A stretch of DNA of 64,000 bases from Streptosporangium album (GCF_014203795.1 NZ_JACHJU010000001.1:3348001-3412000); one strand, 5' to 3'. Positions 43,777-53,153 are shown, counted from the first letter of the stretch. Notes: generated by a model from the letters alone, not told the origin. Numbers and translations are program-made.

Positions 43777-44500
43777 TCTGGTGAGCACGGTGGCGAGCGG
43801 GTCGCTCGTCCTCGCGCTGCCGATCGCGGTGGTGGCCGGCCTGGTCTCCTTCCTGTCGCCCTGCGTCCTGCCACTGGTCCCCGGCTACCTGTCATACGTG
43901 ACCGGAATGAGCGCCGATCCCAGGCGTGGGCGCATGGTCGCGGGCATCGCGCTGTTCATCCTCGGCTTCGCCGTGGTGTTCGTGGCCGGAGGGGCGCTCT
44001 TCGGCGGGCTCGGCCGGGCGCTGGCCGGCAACGCCGAGGTCATCACGCGGGTGCTGGGCGCGCTGACCGTCGTCCTCGGACTGGCGTTCATGGGCGTCAT
44101 CCCCGGCCTCCAACGAGACTTCCGCATCCACCGCGTCCCGGCCGCCGGTCTCGCGGGGGCGCCGCTGCTCGGCGTGGTGTTCGGCCTCGGCTGGACGCCC
44201 TGTATCGGCCCGACCCTCGGGGTCGTGCTCACCCTCGGTCTCACCGAGGGCAGTGCCGGACGCGGTGCGCTGCTGGCCTTCGCCTACGCGCTCGGTCTCG
44301 GCCTGCCGTTCCTTCTGGCCGGTCTGGCCTACCGCAAGGCACTGCAGACGTTCAAGGCGGTCCGCCGCCATTCGCAGCTGATCACCCGGGTGGGCGGGGC
44401 CATGCTGGTCGCGGTCGGCCTGCTGCTCGTCACCGGGCTCTGGGGAGAGCTCGTCGTGACGATGCAGGGATGGATCGGCGGATTCGAGCCGGTGATCTGA
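43766..44500 (+). CDS. ccdA: Cytochrome c biogenesis protein CcdA
   Basis: This 244-residue protein has six membrane helices and carries reducing power from cytoplasmic thioredoxin to the TlpA-like partner. The two redox cysteines are Cys33 (LSPCVLPLVPGY) and Cys146 (GWTPCIGPTLG), both in the expected helix positions. The ATG lies inside the preceding gene and its stop TGA overlaps the resB ATG (TGATG), so translation is coupled on both sides. Confidence 0.95.
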   Translation: MSADLVSTVASGSLVLALPIAVVAGLVSFLSPCVLPLVPGYLSYVTGMSADPRRGRMVAGIALFILGFAVVFVAGGALFGGLGRALAGNAEVITRVLGALTVVLGLAFMGVIPGLQRDFRIHRVPAAGLAGAPLLGVVFGLGWTPCIGPTLGVVLTLGLTEGSAGRGALLAFAYALGLGLPFLLAGLAYRKALQTFKAVRRHSQLITRVGGAMLVAVGLLLVTGLWGELVVTMQGWIGGFEPVI

Positions 44501-46191
44501 TGGAGAGAATCGAGCAGGCCGCGGAGGAGCGAGCGGTGAGCGAAACCAGTCCGGAGTCGGTGAGCGACCAGGCGGGTGCCGCCGTGGACACGGCCTCGAT
44601 CGAGGAGAAGCCCGCCGTACGGCCCGCGAAGCTCGGGCCCGTGGGGTGGGCGCGCTGGTTCTGGCGCACGCTGACCTCGATGAAGACCGCGCTGATCCTG
44701 CTGTTCCTGTTCGCGCTGGCCTCGGTCCCGGGGTCGATCTGGCCGCAGCGCGGCGTCTCCGACGGCAAGGTGGCACAGTACTTCGCCGACTACCCTCGGC
44801 TCGCCGAGTGGCTGGACCGGTTCTGGCTGTTCGACGTGTTCAGGGCGCCGTGGTTCGCCGCCATCTACCTGCTGCTGTTCGTCTCCCTCATCGGCTGTGT
44901 GCTTCCGCGCACCGCGGCCCACCTGCGCGAGCTGCGCAGGAAACCGCCCGCGCCGCCGCGCAACCTGGCCCGGCTGCCCCAGCACGCCGCGTTCGACGGT
45001 GACCTGACCGTCGAGGAGGTGGCGGCGCGGCTGCGTGCGAAACGGTTCCGGGTGACCACGGGCCCGGACTGGGTCGCGGCCGAGAAGGGATACCTGCGCG
45101 AGACCGGCAACCTGATGTTCCACGTCGCGCTGCTCGGGCTGCTGGTCGCGGTCGGGGCGGGCGCGCTGTTCGGCTACCGCGGCAACGTGCTGGTCGTGGA
45201 GGGGGACGGGTTCGCCAACACGGTCGCCGCCTACGACCGCTACATGCCCGGCCAGCAGGTGAGCGCCGAGTCGCTGGAGCCGTTCTCCTTCACCCTCGAC
45301 GACTTCCAGGCCACCTACATCGCCCGGGGCGAGCGGCAGGGACAGCCCCTGGACTTCGGCGCGAAGCTGAAGGTCACCGACGCTCCCGGAGCGCGGGAGC
45401 GCGACTACGAGCTCAAGGTCAACGAGCCGCTGGACGTCAACGGCACGCTGACCTACCTGATCGACCACGGCTACGCGCCCACCTTCAAGATCACAGACGG
45501 CAAGGGGCAGGTCGCCTTCGACGGTCCGGTGCCCTGCCTGGTCGCCCAGCCGGCCACCTTCACCTCCGAATGCGTGATCAAGGTGCCGGACGCCCAGCCG
45601 GAGCAGCTCGGCCTTCTCGTGGCCTTCCTGCCGACAACCGTGCCGATGAACGGTCAATGGGTGTCGGTCTTCCCCGGTGCGGCCAACCCCACGGCCCAGG
45701 TGTACGGCGCTTTCGCCGGGGACCTGGGCATGAAGAGCGGTCGGCCCCAGTCGGTCTACGAGCTCGACCCGGCGAGCCTGAAGAAGATGAAGCCGCTGGT
45801 CATGAAGGCCGACCCGCTGGCCGTGGGCAAGAAACTCGACCTGCCGCAGGGCACGGGGTCGATCGAGTTCACCGGGGTCAAGGAGTGGATCGCCCTCCAG
45901 ATCACCTACGATCCGGGCCGGATGCCCGCGTTCGTGGCCGCCAGCCTGGCCGTCCTCGGCCTCGTGCTCTCCCTGACCGTCCGCCGCCGCAGGGTGTGGG
46001 TACGTCTGAAGGACGTGGCCCGGGCGGTGGAGGAGCCGGACGGCTCCGCACCGCAGACGGAAGAACGTGACGAGCACGGCCGCCGGCACATCGAGGTGGG
46101 CGGCCTCACGCGTACCGAAGGTAACGATTTCAGCGAGGAGTTCGCCGAGATCGTCTCCGTTTTGAACCCAGGAGTGAAGGATGACCGCTGA
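44500..46191 (+). CDS. resB: Cytochrome c biogenesis protein ResB
   Basis: This 563-residue membrane protein of the system II cytochrome c synthase has a polar N-terminus followed by WRTLTSMKTALILLFLFALA, the family signature. There are two more helices, a large extracytoplasmic domain (about 230-480) and a final helix near 490-510. With CcsB it forms the heme delivery and ligation complex. ATG 44500 overlaps the ccdA stop; a GTG 36 bp later is an alternative. The stop overlaps ccsB by 11 bp. Confidence 0.94.
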   Translation: MERIEQAAEERAVSETSPESVSDQAGAAVDTASIEEKPAVRPAKLGPVGWARWFWRTLTSMKTALILLFLFALASVPGSIWPQRGVSDGKVAQYFADYPRLAEWLDRFWLFDVFRAPWFAAIYLLLFVSLIGCVLPRTAAHLRELRRKPPAPPRNLARLPQHAAFDGDLTVEEVAARLRAKRFRVTTGPDWVAAEKGYLRETGNLMFHVALLGLLVAVGAGALFGYRGNVLVVEGDGFANTVAAYDRYMPGQQVSAESLEPFSFTLDDFQATYIARGERQGQPLDFGAKLKVTDAPGARERDYELKVNEPLDVNGTLTYLIDHGYAPTFKITDGKGQVAFDGPVPCLVAQPATFTSECVIKVPDAQPEQLGLLVAFLPTTVPMNGQWVSVFPGAANPTAQVYGAFAGDLGMKSGRPQSVYELDPASLKKMKPLVMKADPLAVGKKLDLPQGTGSIEFTGVKEWIALQITYDPGRMPAFVAASLAVLGLVLSLTVRRRRVWVRLKDVARAVEEPDGSAPQTEERDEHGRRHIEVGGLTRTEGNDFSEEFAEIVSVLNPGVKDDR

Positions 46192-47140
46192 GGTCAATGC
46201 CGGCCTCGCCACGCTGAGCGATCAGCTCACCTTGGCGACGGTGCTGCTCTACGTCTTCGCAATGATCGGTTACGCCCTCGACCTCGGCTTCGGCCGCTCG
46301 AAGGTCAGGGCGGGCGCGCAGGCCGGCCGTGTGCTGGTCACGGTCGGCGGTGGTACGGACGCCGCCCCGCCCGGTTCCGAGGAGGGCCAGAGCCCGTCTG
46401 AGAAGGCGACTCCGGCCTGGACGAGGTGGGCCGGTCCTGTCGCGGTCGGTCTGACCTGGGTCGGCTGGGCCGCGCATCTGACGTCCATCCTCACCCGCGG
46501 CCTGTCCGTGGGCCGGTGGCCGTGGGGCAACATGTACGAGTTCGTGGTCGCCATGTGCTTCGCGGCGGTGAGCGCGTTCCTGTTCATGACCGTCCGCTAC
46601 GGGACCCGGTTCCTTGGCGCGTTCGTCACGGTCGCGGCCGCCCTGGGGCTCGGTTTCGCCGTACGGTACCTGCATGTGCAGGCCGGCCCGGTGGTGCCCG
46701 CACTCAACTCCTACTGGGTCGCGATCCACGTGACGGCGGCGATCATCGCCAGCGGCCTGTTCATCATGGCCGGCGTCTCCGGCATCCTCTACCTGGTCAG
46801 GAAAGACACCGCCGTCCGCCTGCCGTCGCGGGCGGACCTGGAGCGGGTCGCGCACCGGGCCATCGTGATCGGCTTCCCGATCTGGACCTTCGCCGTCATC
46901 GCCGGCGCGCTCTGGGCCGACAAGGCCTGGGGCCGCTACTGGGGCTGGGACCCCAAGGAGATCTGGGCCTTCATCACCTGGATCGCCTACGCCGGCTACC
47001 TGCACGCCCGGGCCACCGCGGGCTTCAAGGGCCGGGCCGCCATGATCGTGCAGCTCATCGCCTTCGGCTGCCTGCTGTTCAACCTGGTCGGCGTGAACAT
47101 CCTCCTCGGCGGCCTGCACTCCTACGCCGAGGTCCCCTGA
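46181..47140 (+). CDS. ccsB: Cytochrome c synthase CcsB/ResC
   Basis: This is a 319-residue integral membrane protein with eight or so helices. The heme-handling WWD-type motif is AWGRYWGWDPKEIWAFITW near 265-283, and conserved histidines flank it (IHVTAAI; AAHLTS; GGLHSY). It holds heme for attachment to CxxCH of apocytochromes, together with ResB. It ends the operon and a bidirectional hairpin follows at 47163-47189. Confidence 0.95.
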   Translation: MTAEVNAGLATLSDQLTLATVLLYVFAMIGYALDLGFGRSKVRAGAQAGRVLVTVGGGTDAAPPGSEEGQSPSEKATPAWTRWAGPVAVGLTWVGWAAHLTSILTRGLSVGRWPWGNMYEFVVAMCFAAVSAFLFMTVRYGTRFLGAFVTVAAALGLGFAVRYLHVQAGPVVPALNSYWVAIHVTAAIIASGLFIMAGVSGILYLVRKDTAVRLPSRADLERVAHRAIVIGFPIWTFAVIAGALWADKAWGRYWGWDPKEIWAFITWIAYAGYLHARATAGFKGRAAMIVQLIAFGCLLFNLVGVNILLGGLHSYAEVP

Positions 47141-47162
47141 GCGCCGGGGGAACCTCCACGAC

Positions 47163-47189
47163 GCGAGGCCCGCTCCCGCGGGCCCTCGC
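47163..47189. terminator. Bidirectional terminator hairpin between ccsB and the PLDc_N gene
   Basis: GCGAGGCCCGC, loop TCCC, GCGGGCCCTCGC: an 11-bp stem with one bulge, exactly between two converging genes. Confidence 0.7.
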
Positions 47190-47495
47190 CTACTCCTCGT
47201 CGCGCAGCCGCCGGTCGAGGTCCTTCAGGAAGTCGGGATCGTCGTCCGGGCCCTTCGGCGCCTGGGGGCGGGGCCGCGCCCGGTTTTCCCCGGGCGGAAA
47301 GGCGCGGGCCTCGTAGGGGCCGGTGGGCCGCCCGAGCAGGAGCCAGAACAGGCCGCCGACCGGCGGCAGCAGCACAATGATGATCACCCACAGAAGTTTG
47401 GGCAGGTTCCTCGTCTGCTCGTCCGGCGTGGTTATGGCGTCGAACAAGCAGTAGAGCCAGAAGGCGAGCAGTGCCAGAGCGACAAGCAGGGGCAT
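47190..47495 (-). CDS. Small membrane protein with PLDc_N domain
   Basis: This 101-residue protein (from ATG 47495) has two membrane helices: LLVALALLAFWLYCLFDAI and VIIIVLLPPVGGLFWLLLG, joined by TTPDEQTRNLPKLLW. That is the pattern of the phospholipase D N-terminal (PLDc_N) domain. The C-terminus is a charged tail. The frame extends to ATG 47513, but the shorter start fits the family. A TACAGT box just upstream suggests a leaderless message. Its function is unknown; it may anchor or regulate other membrane proteins. Confidence 0.78.
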   Translation of the reverse strand: MPLLVALALLAFWLYCLFDAITTPDEQTRNLPKLLWVIIIVLLPPVGGLFWLLLGRPTGPYEARAFPPGENRARPRPQAPKGPDDDPDFLKDLDRRLRDEE

Positions 47496-47607
47496 GCCCG
47501 AACTGTAAGCCATTCCAAGCGAGGGTGTGCCAAGGCCCCCGTTCCGGGTGACGGACGGAGGCCCGCGCCGTACGGTGGGACCTGTTGCCACTTCCCCCGG
47601 GGGCGTG

Positions 47608-48444
47608 ATGGCGAGTTCAGCCGACAAGGGCCGTCATCGACGGCGCTGGTGGCAGCGTGGCCCGGCCCAGCACACGGAGAGTCCCGTCAGGGAGGCGCCG
47701 CGTGAGGTCCCGGTGGACCCCGAACGGCGGTCGGGCGCCGTGACGGCACCTGTGGTGGACCGCCCGCAGTACACCTGGCAGGACTTCGAGCTGGAGGACG
47801 AGCGTCCCCGGGCGCAGCCCAACGCTCCGGATCTCCCCTCCTTCGGCGACGGCCTGCGGCACTGCGGCAGCCTCGAGCGCATCCTGCACCGCCAGTGGGA
47901 CTCCTGGCACGGGCCGCCGTCCCCCGAGGTCGTGCGGGCCGTGGAGAGTCTCGCCAGGCTGCCGGAGCGGCTGAAGGACAAGCTGGCCGAGGGCCTCGAC
48001 GGCATCTACGTCGGCGAGGGCGGGGTGCCCGACCTGGACGACATGGCCTACCTGCGGGGGGCGCCGTTACCGTCGGGCCGGGCCACCTGGGACATCTGCG
48101 CCGGGGCGTACGGCGACCGCAAGGTCGTGGTGGGCGACCGCCCCTCGCCCACCCCCGATGTGATGATGCACGAGGTGGGGCACGCCCTGGACGACGTGGA
48201 CGCGCCCCACGGCGACTGGGTCTCCGACTCACCGGAGTTCGCCGCCCTCTACGACCAGTGCGTCCCCGTCCTGGCCTCCTGTTTCCACCGGCAGCCGGGG
48301 GAACTGGGGCGCAGGGAGTTCTTTGCCGACGCGTTCGCCGCCATCGCCTCCCGGCAGCGCCCCGCCCTGGTGGACATGCTCGGCGGCGACACGCGGATGG
48401 CGCTCAATGTCATGCTGTTCTTCAACCGGCGTTACGGAATCTAG
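47608..48444 (+). CDS. ATLF-like zinc metallopeptidase family protein
   Basis: This is a 278-residue protein without a signal peptide. After a basic, disordered N-terminus (KGRHRRRWWQRG), the second half carries the zinc motif HEVGHALD (His188, Glu189, His192) and, further on, EFFADAFAAIASRQ as a likely third ligand region. This matches the anthrax-lethal-factor-like central domain found in actinobacterial proteins of unknown role. ATG 47608 is preceded by GGGGGC. It is followed 10 bp later by a small gene and may be cotranscribed with it. Peptidase activity is inference. Confidence 0.75.
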   Translation: MASSADKGRHRRRWWQRGPAQHTESPVREAPREVPVDPERRSGAVTAPVVDRPQYTWQDFELEDERPRAQPNAPDLPSFGDGLRHCGSLERILHRQWDSWHGPPSPEVVRAVESLARLPERLKDKLAEGLDGIYVGEGGVPDLDDMAYLRGAPLPSGRATWDICAGAYGDRKVVVGDRPSPTPDVMMHEVGHALDDVDAPHGDWVSDSPEFAALYDQCVPVLASCFHRQPGELGRREFFADAFAAIASRQRPALVDMLGGDTRMALNVMLFFNRRYGI

Positions 48445-48454
48445 GTGATCTGGG

Positions 48455-48694
48455 ATGTACGTCATCCGGCTCGCTGACGGGACTCTGCGTGTGCCACAGA
48501 GCCTGTCCAGCGATGACGGGCGTCTGATCGGCAACGCGTATGTGGAGCTCTCACCGGGGGATCCGGACTACGACCGCTGGTTGCCCGAGGCACTCACCGA
48601 GGAGGAGGCGGCACGGCGGCGGCGGCGATGGGCTGAGGAGAACGACGAGCTGGAGCGGGAGTTCCTGGCTTTCAAGGCCGAGCAGGACAGTTAG
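48455..48694 (+). CDS. Small hypothetical protein
   Basis: This 79-residue acidic protein starts MYVIRLADGTLRVPQ and continues into a Glu/Arg-rich helical tail (TEEEAARRRRRWAEENDELE). It has no known domain that I recognise. It begins 10 bp after the zinc-peptidase-like gene and could be its partner or inhibitor. Coding is supported by a full-length frame, good codon bias and position. Confidence 0.6.
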   Translation: MYVIRLADGTLRVPQSLSSDDGRLIGNAYVELSPGDPDYDRWLPEALTEEEAARRRRRWAEENDELEREFLAFKAEQDS

Positions 48695-48721
48695 CGCCAG
48701 CGCGGCGACTCGGTTACGGGG

Positions 48722-48838
48722 GAGGTCACCGGTCGCGAAATCGACGTCCACATCGGAGTCCGCGGCTCACACGACTCCACGGTGACCCTGCGGCTTCCGG
48801 GTAAGGCGCGCAGGATCACCAGTGGTGTGACGTCATAA
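48722..48838 (+). pseudogene. Possible C-terminal remnant of an unknown protein
   Basis: A short frame reads EVTGREIDVHIGVRGSHDST and VTLRLPGKARRITSGVTS, ending at TAA 48838, four bases from the converging bldC gene. It looks like the final beta-strands of a larger secreted or glycan-binding protein, but there is no start region. It may be chance. Confidence 0.3.
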
Positions 48839-48842
48839 GTCG

Positions 48843-49064
48843 TCAGACGCGCGGGGACTCGCCTGCCGGCCGTTCGGCCGTCAAGACGTCCTCTCCACGC
48901 AGAAGGGCGTGCACTTCCGACTCGCGGAACCGCCGGTGCCCTCCGGGGGTACGGATGCTGCTGATACGGCCTGCCGCGGCCCAGCGTGTAACCGTTTTTG
49001 GGTCGACCCGGAAGAGGGCGGCAACCTCTCCGGGCGTCAGCAGACGCTCGCTGCTACTCTCCAC
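48843..49064 (-). CDS. bldC: BldC-family developmental regulator
   Basis: This 73-residue DNA-binding protein carries the BldC signature: LLTPGEVAALFRVDPKTVTR, then WAAAGRISSIRTPGGHRRFR. BldC binds cooperatively to direct repeats and delays development in Streptomyces. The GTG at 49064 is preferred over ATG 49082 because GGGGGAGAG lies 3 nt upstream, a strong site. About 280 bp upstream are non-coding and AT-richer (TTGTTATATGATAGAG near 49190), suitable for its promoter. It is transcribed away from the DUF4229 gene. Confidence 0.9.
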   Translation of the reverse strand: MESSSERLLTPGEVAALFRVDPKTVTRWAAAGRISSIRTPGGHRRFRESEVHALLRGEDVLTAERPAGESPRV

Positions 49065-49344
49065 AATCTCTCCCCCTCGCATCCCGCTTCCTGCCAGCGG
49101 GCGGACAGGTAACCAGTGTGCCGAGCGAAGCCTGATTTATCCGTGCTTTTGAACAAAGATCACGGGTTGTTATCGACTGACTGCCCGATTGTTATATGAT
49201 AGAGCCTCTTTGGGACTCTCGTGGCTGTTTCTTTACGAAACTGATCTGTTGGGCACACTAGCATTGCTCGTGCTTGGTGCGAAGAGCGTCGGCTCCGCCT
49301 TCGTCCTCGCGCCCAAACAGGCGGAGTGACGTAACCTCGATGCT

Positions 49345-49542
49345 GTGCATCCCGTCTTCGTTTACACCGCGTCCCGGCTGGGCCTCCTGGCCGTGACCAT
49401 CGGTGTGCTCTATCTTCTCGGCCTACGTCAGCCGTTGATCCTGCTGGTCGCGTCATTCCTGGTCAGCGGCGTGGCCAGTTACGTCCTACTGTCCAAGCAG
49501 CGTGACGCGGTGAGTGAGCGGATCGCCAAGAATCGGGAGTGA
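49345..49542 (+). CDS. Small membrane protein, DUF4229
   Basis: This 65-residue protein has two membrane helices (VYTASRLGLLAVTIGVLYLL; ILLVASFLVSGVASYVLLS) and a short basic cytoplasmic end, typical of DUF4229. It lies just before the converging propeller gene (its stop ends at 49542). In other actinomycetes it neighbours nuo and menaquinone genes (recalled). The GTG has no evident Shine-Dalgarno. Function is unknown. Confidence 0.75.
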   Translation: MHPVFVYTASRLGLLAVTIGVLYLLGLRQPLILLVASFLVSGVASYVLLSKQRDAVSERIAKNRE

Positions 49543-50793
49543 TCACGGCATCGGGAACATGCCGACTCGGGCATGGTACTCGCGACCCAGCTGCGTTGTG
49601 TCACTACCAACAAGTAGGCCACCGGGGTGGGCCAGGAATGCTTTGACGCCGATTCCACGCTCTCTTGTCGGATTCCACTTCAGGGCCTTCCCCGTCTGAG
49701 GGTGGATCGCCCCGATGCCGGGCCGTTCCACCGCTCCCGGTCCGGCCGAATCGTGGCCGAGGGGATTGTCCAGCCAGCGCTGGTGGCCGCCCACGTAGAC
49801 CGCCGCGCCGGTGACCGACACCGAGTAGAGGGAGTCGCCGCCGGTGTGGTTCACCCATGTCGGCGCCACCTCTCCCCTGGTGCGGGTCTCGAAGCGCGCG
49901 GCGGTGTCGCACATCTTTCCGCCCCGCGCGGGACCGCCGGTCGTCACGACCGCGAAGTAGTCGCCATCGGGGGCGAAATCCAGGCCCCTCACGTAGCTGG
50001 GGAAGACGTCCATGCACGGGCCCGCGTAGGCGTCCGTCCGCCAGTCGGCGACCGCCGCCGGCAGGGCGCCGACGTCGACGAGGCCGAGCTGGGGCCGCGA
50101 CTGTCCGTTGAGGGTGGTGAAGTTGCCGTCGACCGCCAGCCGGTCCCGGGCGAGAGCCATCGCCTGGACCTTGACCCGGCTTCCCCGGGGGGCGCCCGGC
50201 TCGATGGTGAAGTCCGGGTCGACGGCGCCGGTGGTGGCGTCCAGCCGGGCGAGGGCCGTGCGGGAGACGCGGCCTACTCCGGTGAAGTCGCCACCCACAT
50301 AGAGGTGGGAGTCACGCCGGACCAGGCTGGTGACGATGCCGCCCTGGACCTGGGCGTCGAAGCCGCTCACCTGAGCCCCGTCGGACAGCCGCAGCCGGGC
50401 CAGCCCGCGGGTCCTGGCATAGCCGGTCGTCGCGAACTCGCCGCCGGCGTAGACGGTGCCGTCGGCCCCCGCGGCCAGGGCGTTGACCGGGCGGTCGAGG
50501 GACGGCTCGAAGCCGGGCAGGATCCGCCCGGTGGCCAGGTCGTAGGCGAAGATGTTGTCGCGTTTCAGGGTCGTCGCGCTCCCGGCGTCACGGACCTCGC
50601 CGAACGATCCGCCGACCACCACCGTGCCGCCCACCAGGGCGATGGCGTTGACGATCCCATCGAGCACGTGCGGGGTGGTGTCCACCGGATCGGTCGAGAC
50701 GACCTTGCTGTGCTTCGTGGTGCCGGCGGTTGCGACCCCGGTGGAGGCCACCATCAGGGCCGCGACCAGCACGGAAGTGGTTCTGGCAAACAT
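49543..50793 (-). CDS. Secreted beta-propeller protein
   Basis: This is a 416-residue exported protein. The signal peptide ([20 protein letters not shown]) probably ends at the Ala-Thr-Ala site near residue 23. Repeated blades follow the pattern VxxGGxFxx[41 protein letters not shown]. These are delta-60-like or WD40-like repeats. It has no membrane anchor and is probably surface or extracellular. The substrate or partner is unknown. It abuts the DUF4229 gene tail to tail and diverges from menG. Confidence 0.82.
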   Translation of the reverse strand: MFARTTSVLVAALMVASTGVATAGTTKHSKVVSTDPVDTTPHVLDGIVNAIALVGGTVVVGGSFGEVRDAGSATTLKRDNIFAYDLATGRILPGFEPSLDRPVNALAAGADGTVYAGGEFATTGYARTRGLARLRLSDGAQVSGFDAQVQGGIVTSLVRRDSHLYVGGDFTGVGRVSRTALARLDATTGAVDPDFTIEPGAPRGSRVKVQAMALARDRLAVDGNFTTLNGQSRPQLGLVDVGALPAAVADWRTDAYAGPCMDVFPSYVRGLDFAPDGDYFAVVTTGGPARGGKMCDTAARFETRTRGEVAPTWVNHTGGDSLYSVSVTGAAVYVGGHQRWLDNPLGHDSAGPGAVERPGIGAIHPQTGKALKWNPTRERGIGVKAFLAHPGGLLVGSDTTQLGREYHARVGMFPMP

Positions 50794-50871
50794 TCGGCAA
50801 TTTCTAGCAGACTCTTGGTAATCGAGAGACTACTTTCCGTGGATTGTCCAAGCAGGCCTAGGCTTGTCCCC

Positions 50872-51606
50872 ATGACGCGCGCTTCGCTGGACAAGCAACC
50901 GCATGAGGTCGCCGCGATGTTCGATCGCACGGCCCGGCGATATGACCTGGTCAATGACGTGATCTCGCTCGGGCAGGTCCGACTGTGGCGTAAGGCGACG
51001 GCGGCGGCCGTCGACGCGGGCCCCGGTGAGCTGGTCCTCGACCTGGGGGCGGGCACCGGCACCTCCACCGACGCCTTCACCACGCTGGGCGCCCGTGCGA
51101 TCGCCTCGGACTTCTCGCTGGGAATGCTGCGCACCGGCGTGCGCCGGCGGGGTGGCTCCGGCCTCTCCGGCCTCTCCGGCGGCGGTGTGCGCGGGGTCAG
51201 TTTCATCGCGGGTGACGCGCTGAGGCTGCCCTTCGCCGACGGGGTCTTCGACGCGGTGACGATCTCGACCGCGCTGCGCAACGTCCAGGACACCGATCAG
51301 GCGCTGCGTGAGATGCTCCGGGTCGCCAAGCCGGGGGCGCGCCTGGTGATCCTCGAGTTCTCCCATCCGACGTTCAGGTCCTTCGACCTCGTATACTCGC
51401 AGTACCTCATGAAGCTGATGCCGCAGGCCGCCAAGCTGGTCGGTTCCAACGACGACTCATACGAGTACCTGGCGGAGTCGATCAGGGCGTGGCCGGACCA
51501 GGCGGCGCTGGCGAAGATCATCCAGGGGGCGGGCTGGGAGCGGGTCGCCTGGCGCAACCTCGCCCTCGGGATTGTGGCGCTTCACCGTGCGTATAAGCCC
51601 TCATAG
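50872..51606 (+). CDS. menG: Demethylmenaquinone methyltransferase
   Basis: This 244-residue SAM-dependent methyltransferase carries out the last step of menaquinone synthesis. Motif I is DLGAGTGT (57-64); [10 protein letters not shown] and LVILEFSHP are the later UbiE/MenG signatures, and [13 protein letters not shown] is also typical. An insertion GLSGLSGGG near 98-106 is unusual. ATG 50872 has no ribosome site, and a TAGGCT box 8 bp before it suggests a leaderless transcript. It is followed by a Rex operator and the menaquinone reductase/nuo operon. Confidence 0.94.
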   Translation: MTRASLDKQPHEVAAMFDRTARRYDLVNDVISLGQVRLWRKATAAAVDAGPGELVLDLGAGTGTSTDAFTTLGARAIASDFSLGMLRTGVRRRGGSGLSGLSGGGVRGVSFIAGDALRLPFADGVFDAVTISTALRNVQDTDQALREMLRVAKPGARLVILEFSHPTFRSFDLVYSQYLMKLMPQAAKLVGSNDDSYEYLAESIRAWPDQAALAKIIQGAGWERVAWRNLALGIVALHRAYKPS

Positions 51607-51679
51607 AAGATTCGCAGGCGATAGCCGTACCCGACTGACACTTCGCCTCTCAAAGGGGTTAGACTTCGGGCCGACAAGT

Positions 51680-51697
51680 TTGTGAAGACCTTCACAA
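51680..51697. promoter_or_regulatory. Rex operator (ROP) upstream of menJ-nuoA onward
   Basis: TTGTGAAGACCTTCACAA is an exact match to the Rex operator consensus TTGTGAAnnnnTTCACAA, extended by one further T/A pair on each side. It lies 59 bp before the geranylgeranyl reductase GTG, so Rex probably represses the reductase and the nuo genes downstream. Confidence 0.95.
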
Positions 51698-51755
51698 AGG
51701 AACGAAGGGCCCCTTACCCCGAGGCCGTCAAAGCTTGTAGGACAGGACAGGTCCC

Positions 51756-53033
51756 GTGACCGTGCCAGCCGCCATGCAGCGGAACGTCGCTGAGGCTGAC
51801 GCCGACGTCATCGTCGTCGGCGCCGGGCCCGCCGGTTCGACAACCGCTTTCCATCTCGCACAGGCCGGGCTCGACGTCCTGCTGCTTGAGAAGACCACAT
51901 TCCCCCGTGAGAAGGTCTGCGGCGACGGGCTGACGCCCCGAGCGGTCAAGCAGCTCATCGCCATGGGGATCGACATCGACGCTCCCGGATGGGTCAGGAA
52001 CAAGGGCCTGCGGGTGGTCGGCGGCGGGATGCGTTTCGAGCTCGACTGGCCCGAGCTGTCCAACTATCCGGACTTCGGGCTGGTCCGCACCCGGCAGGAC
52101 TTCGACCAGATCCTCGCCGACAACGCGGTGCGCGGCGGGGTCCGCCTGCTGCAGGGCGTCAACGTCACCGCCCCGATCCTCGACGACCGCAGCGGCCACA
52201 TCGTGGGCGTGGTCGCGAAGAAGGACGGCGAAGAGGTCTCCTACCGGTCCCGCCTGGTGGTCGCCGCCGACGGCAACTCCACCCGGATCTCCCTGGCGAT
52301 GGGGTTGCACAAGCGCGAGGACCGCCCGATGGGCGTCGCCGTACGGACCTATTTCGAGAGTCCGCGGCACGACGACGACTACCTGGAGACCTGGCTGGAG
52401 CTGTGGGACGGCGACACCCTGCTGCCGGGCTACGGCTGGATCTTCGGCGTCGGCGACGGCACCTCCAACGTGGGTCTGGGGTTGCTGAACACCTCCGAGT
52501 CCTTCAAGGGAATGGACTACCGCGACCTGCTCAAGCGCTGGGTCAAGGGCATGCCCCCGGAGTGGGGCTACGTCGAGGAGAACATGACGGGCCCCATCAG
52601 GGGCGCGGCGCTGCCGATGGCCTTCAACCGTCAGCCGCACTACACACGGGGCCTGGTGCTGGTAGGCGACGCGGGTGGGATGATCAACCCGTTCAACGGG
52701 GAGGGCATCGCCTACGCGATGGAGACCGGCCACATCGCGGCCGAGAGCATCGTCCAGGCGCTGGCCAGGGCGACCCCCGCCCAGCGGGAGCGCGTGCTGC
52801 GCGCCTATCCTCAGACGTTGAAGGACGCCTATGGTGGCTATTTCACCCTGGGCAGGGGCTTCGTGGAGCTCATCGGGCATCGCGGCGTGATGGACTTCTT
52901 CACGCGTCACGCGCTGCCTCACCCCAGCCTGATGCGTTTCGCCCTCAAGCTTCTTGCCAACCTCACCGACCGGCGAGGCGACGCGTCAGACCGCATCATC
53001 AACGCTCTGTCGAAGGTCGCGCCACCGGCATGA
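51756..53033 (+). CDS. menJ: FAD-dependent geranylgeranyl/menaquinone reductase
   Basis: This 425-residue flavoprotein of the geranylgeranyl reductase family has the FAD motif VGAGPAG (21-27). FPREKVCGDGLTPRAV is the family's substrate-region signature, and GLVLVGDAGGMINPFNGEGI is the second FAD block. In mycobacteria MenJ saturates one isoprene unit of menaquinone. The GTG at 51756 follows an AGGACAGG site. It stands first after the Rex operator and 120 bp before nuoA. The gap contains a 27-codon frame (53068-53151) that ends at the nuoA ribosome site; it is probably not functional. Confidence 0.9.
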   Translation: MTVPAAMQRNVAEADADVIVVGAGPAGSTTAFHLAQAGLDVLLLEKTTFPREKVCGDGLTPRAVKQLIAMGIDIDAPGWVRNKGLRVVGGGMRFELDWPELSNYPDFGLVRTRQDFDQILADNAVRGGVRLLQGVNVTAPILDDRSGHIVGVVAKKDGEEVSYRSRLVVAADGNSTRISLAMGLHKREDRPMGVAVRTYFESPRHDDDYLETWLELWDGDTLLPGYGWIFGVGDGTSNVGLGLLNTSESFKGMDYRDLLKRWVKGMPPEWGYVEENMTGPIRGAALPMAFNRQPHYTRGLVLVGDAGGMINPFNGEGIAYAMETGHIAAESIVQALARATPAQRERVLRAYPQTLKDAYGGYFTLGRGFVELIGHRGVMDFFTRHALPHPSLMRFALKLLANLTDRRGDASDRIINALSKVAPPA

Positions 53034-53153
53034 TCGCATCAGACGCCTTCGCACCTGGAACAGAGCGATGATCCCCCTGAATAAACTTGCACGACAAAAC
53101 AATGTGATGAGCTACGCGCCGGCGCGCGTGGAGATGGGAGAGGAGGCGTAGCG

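Noticed and set aside
53068..53151. A 27-codon frame between menJ and nuoA
   Set aside because: It has no ribosome site and overlaps the nuoA Shine-Dalgarno; probably the untranslated leader.
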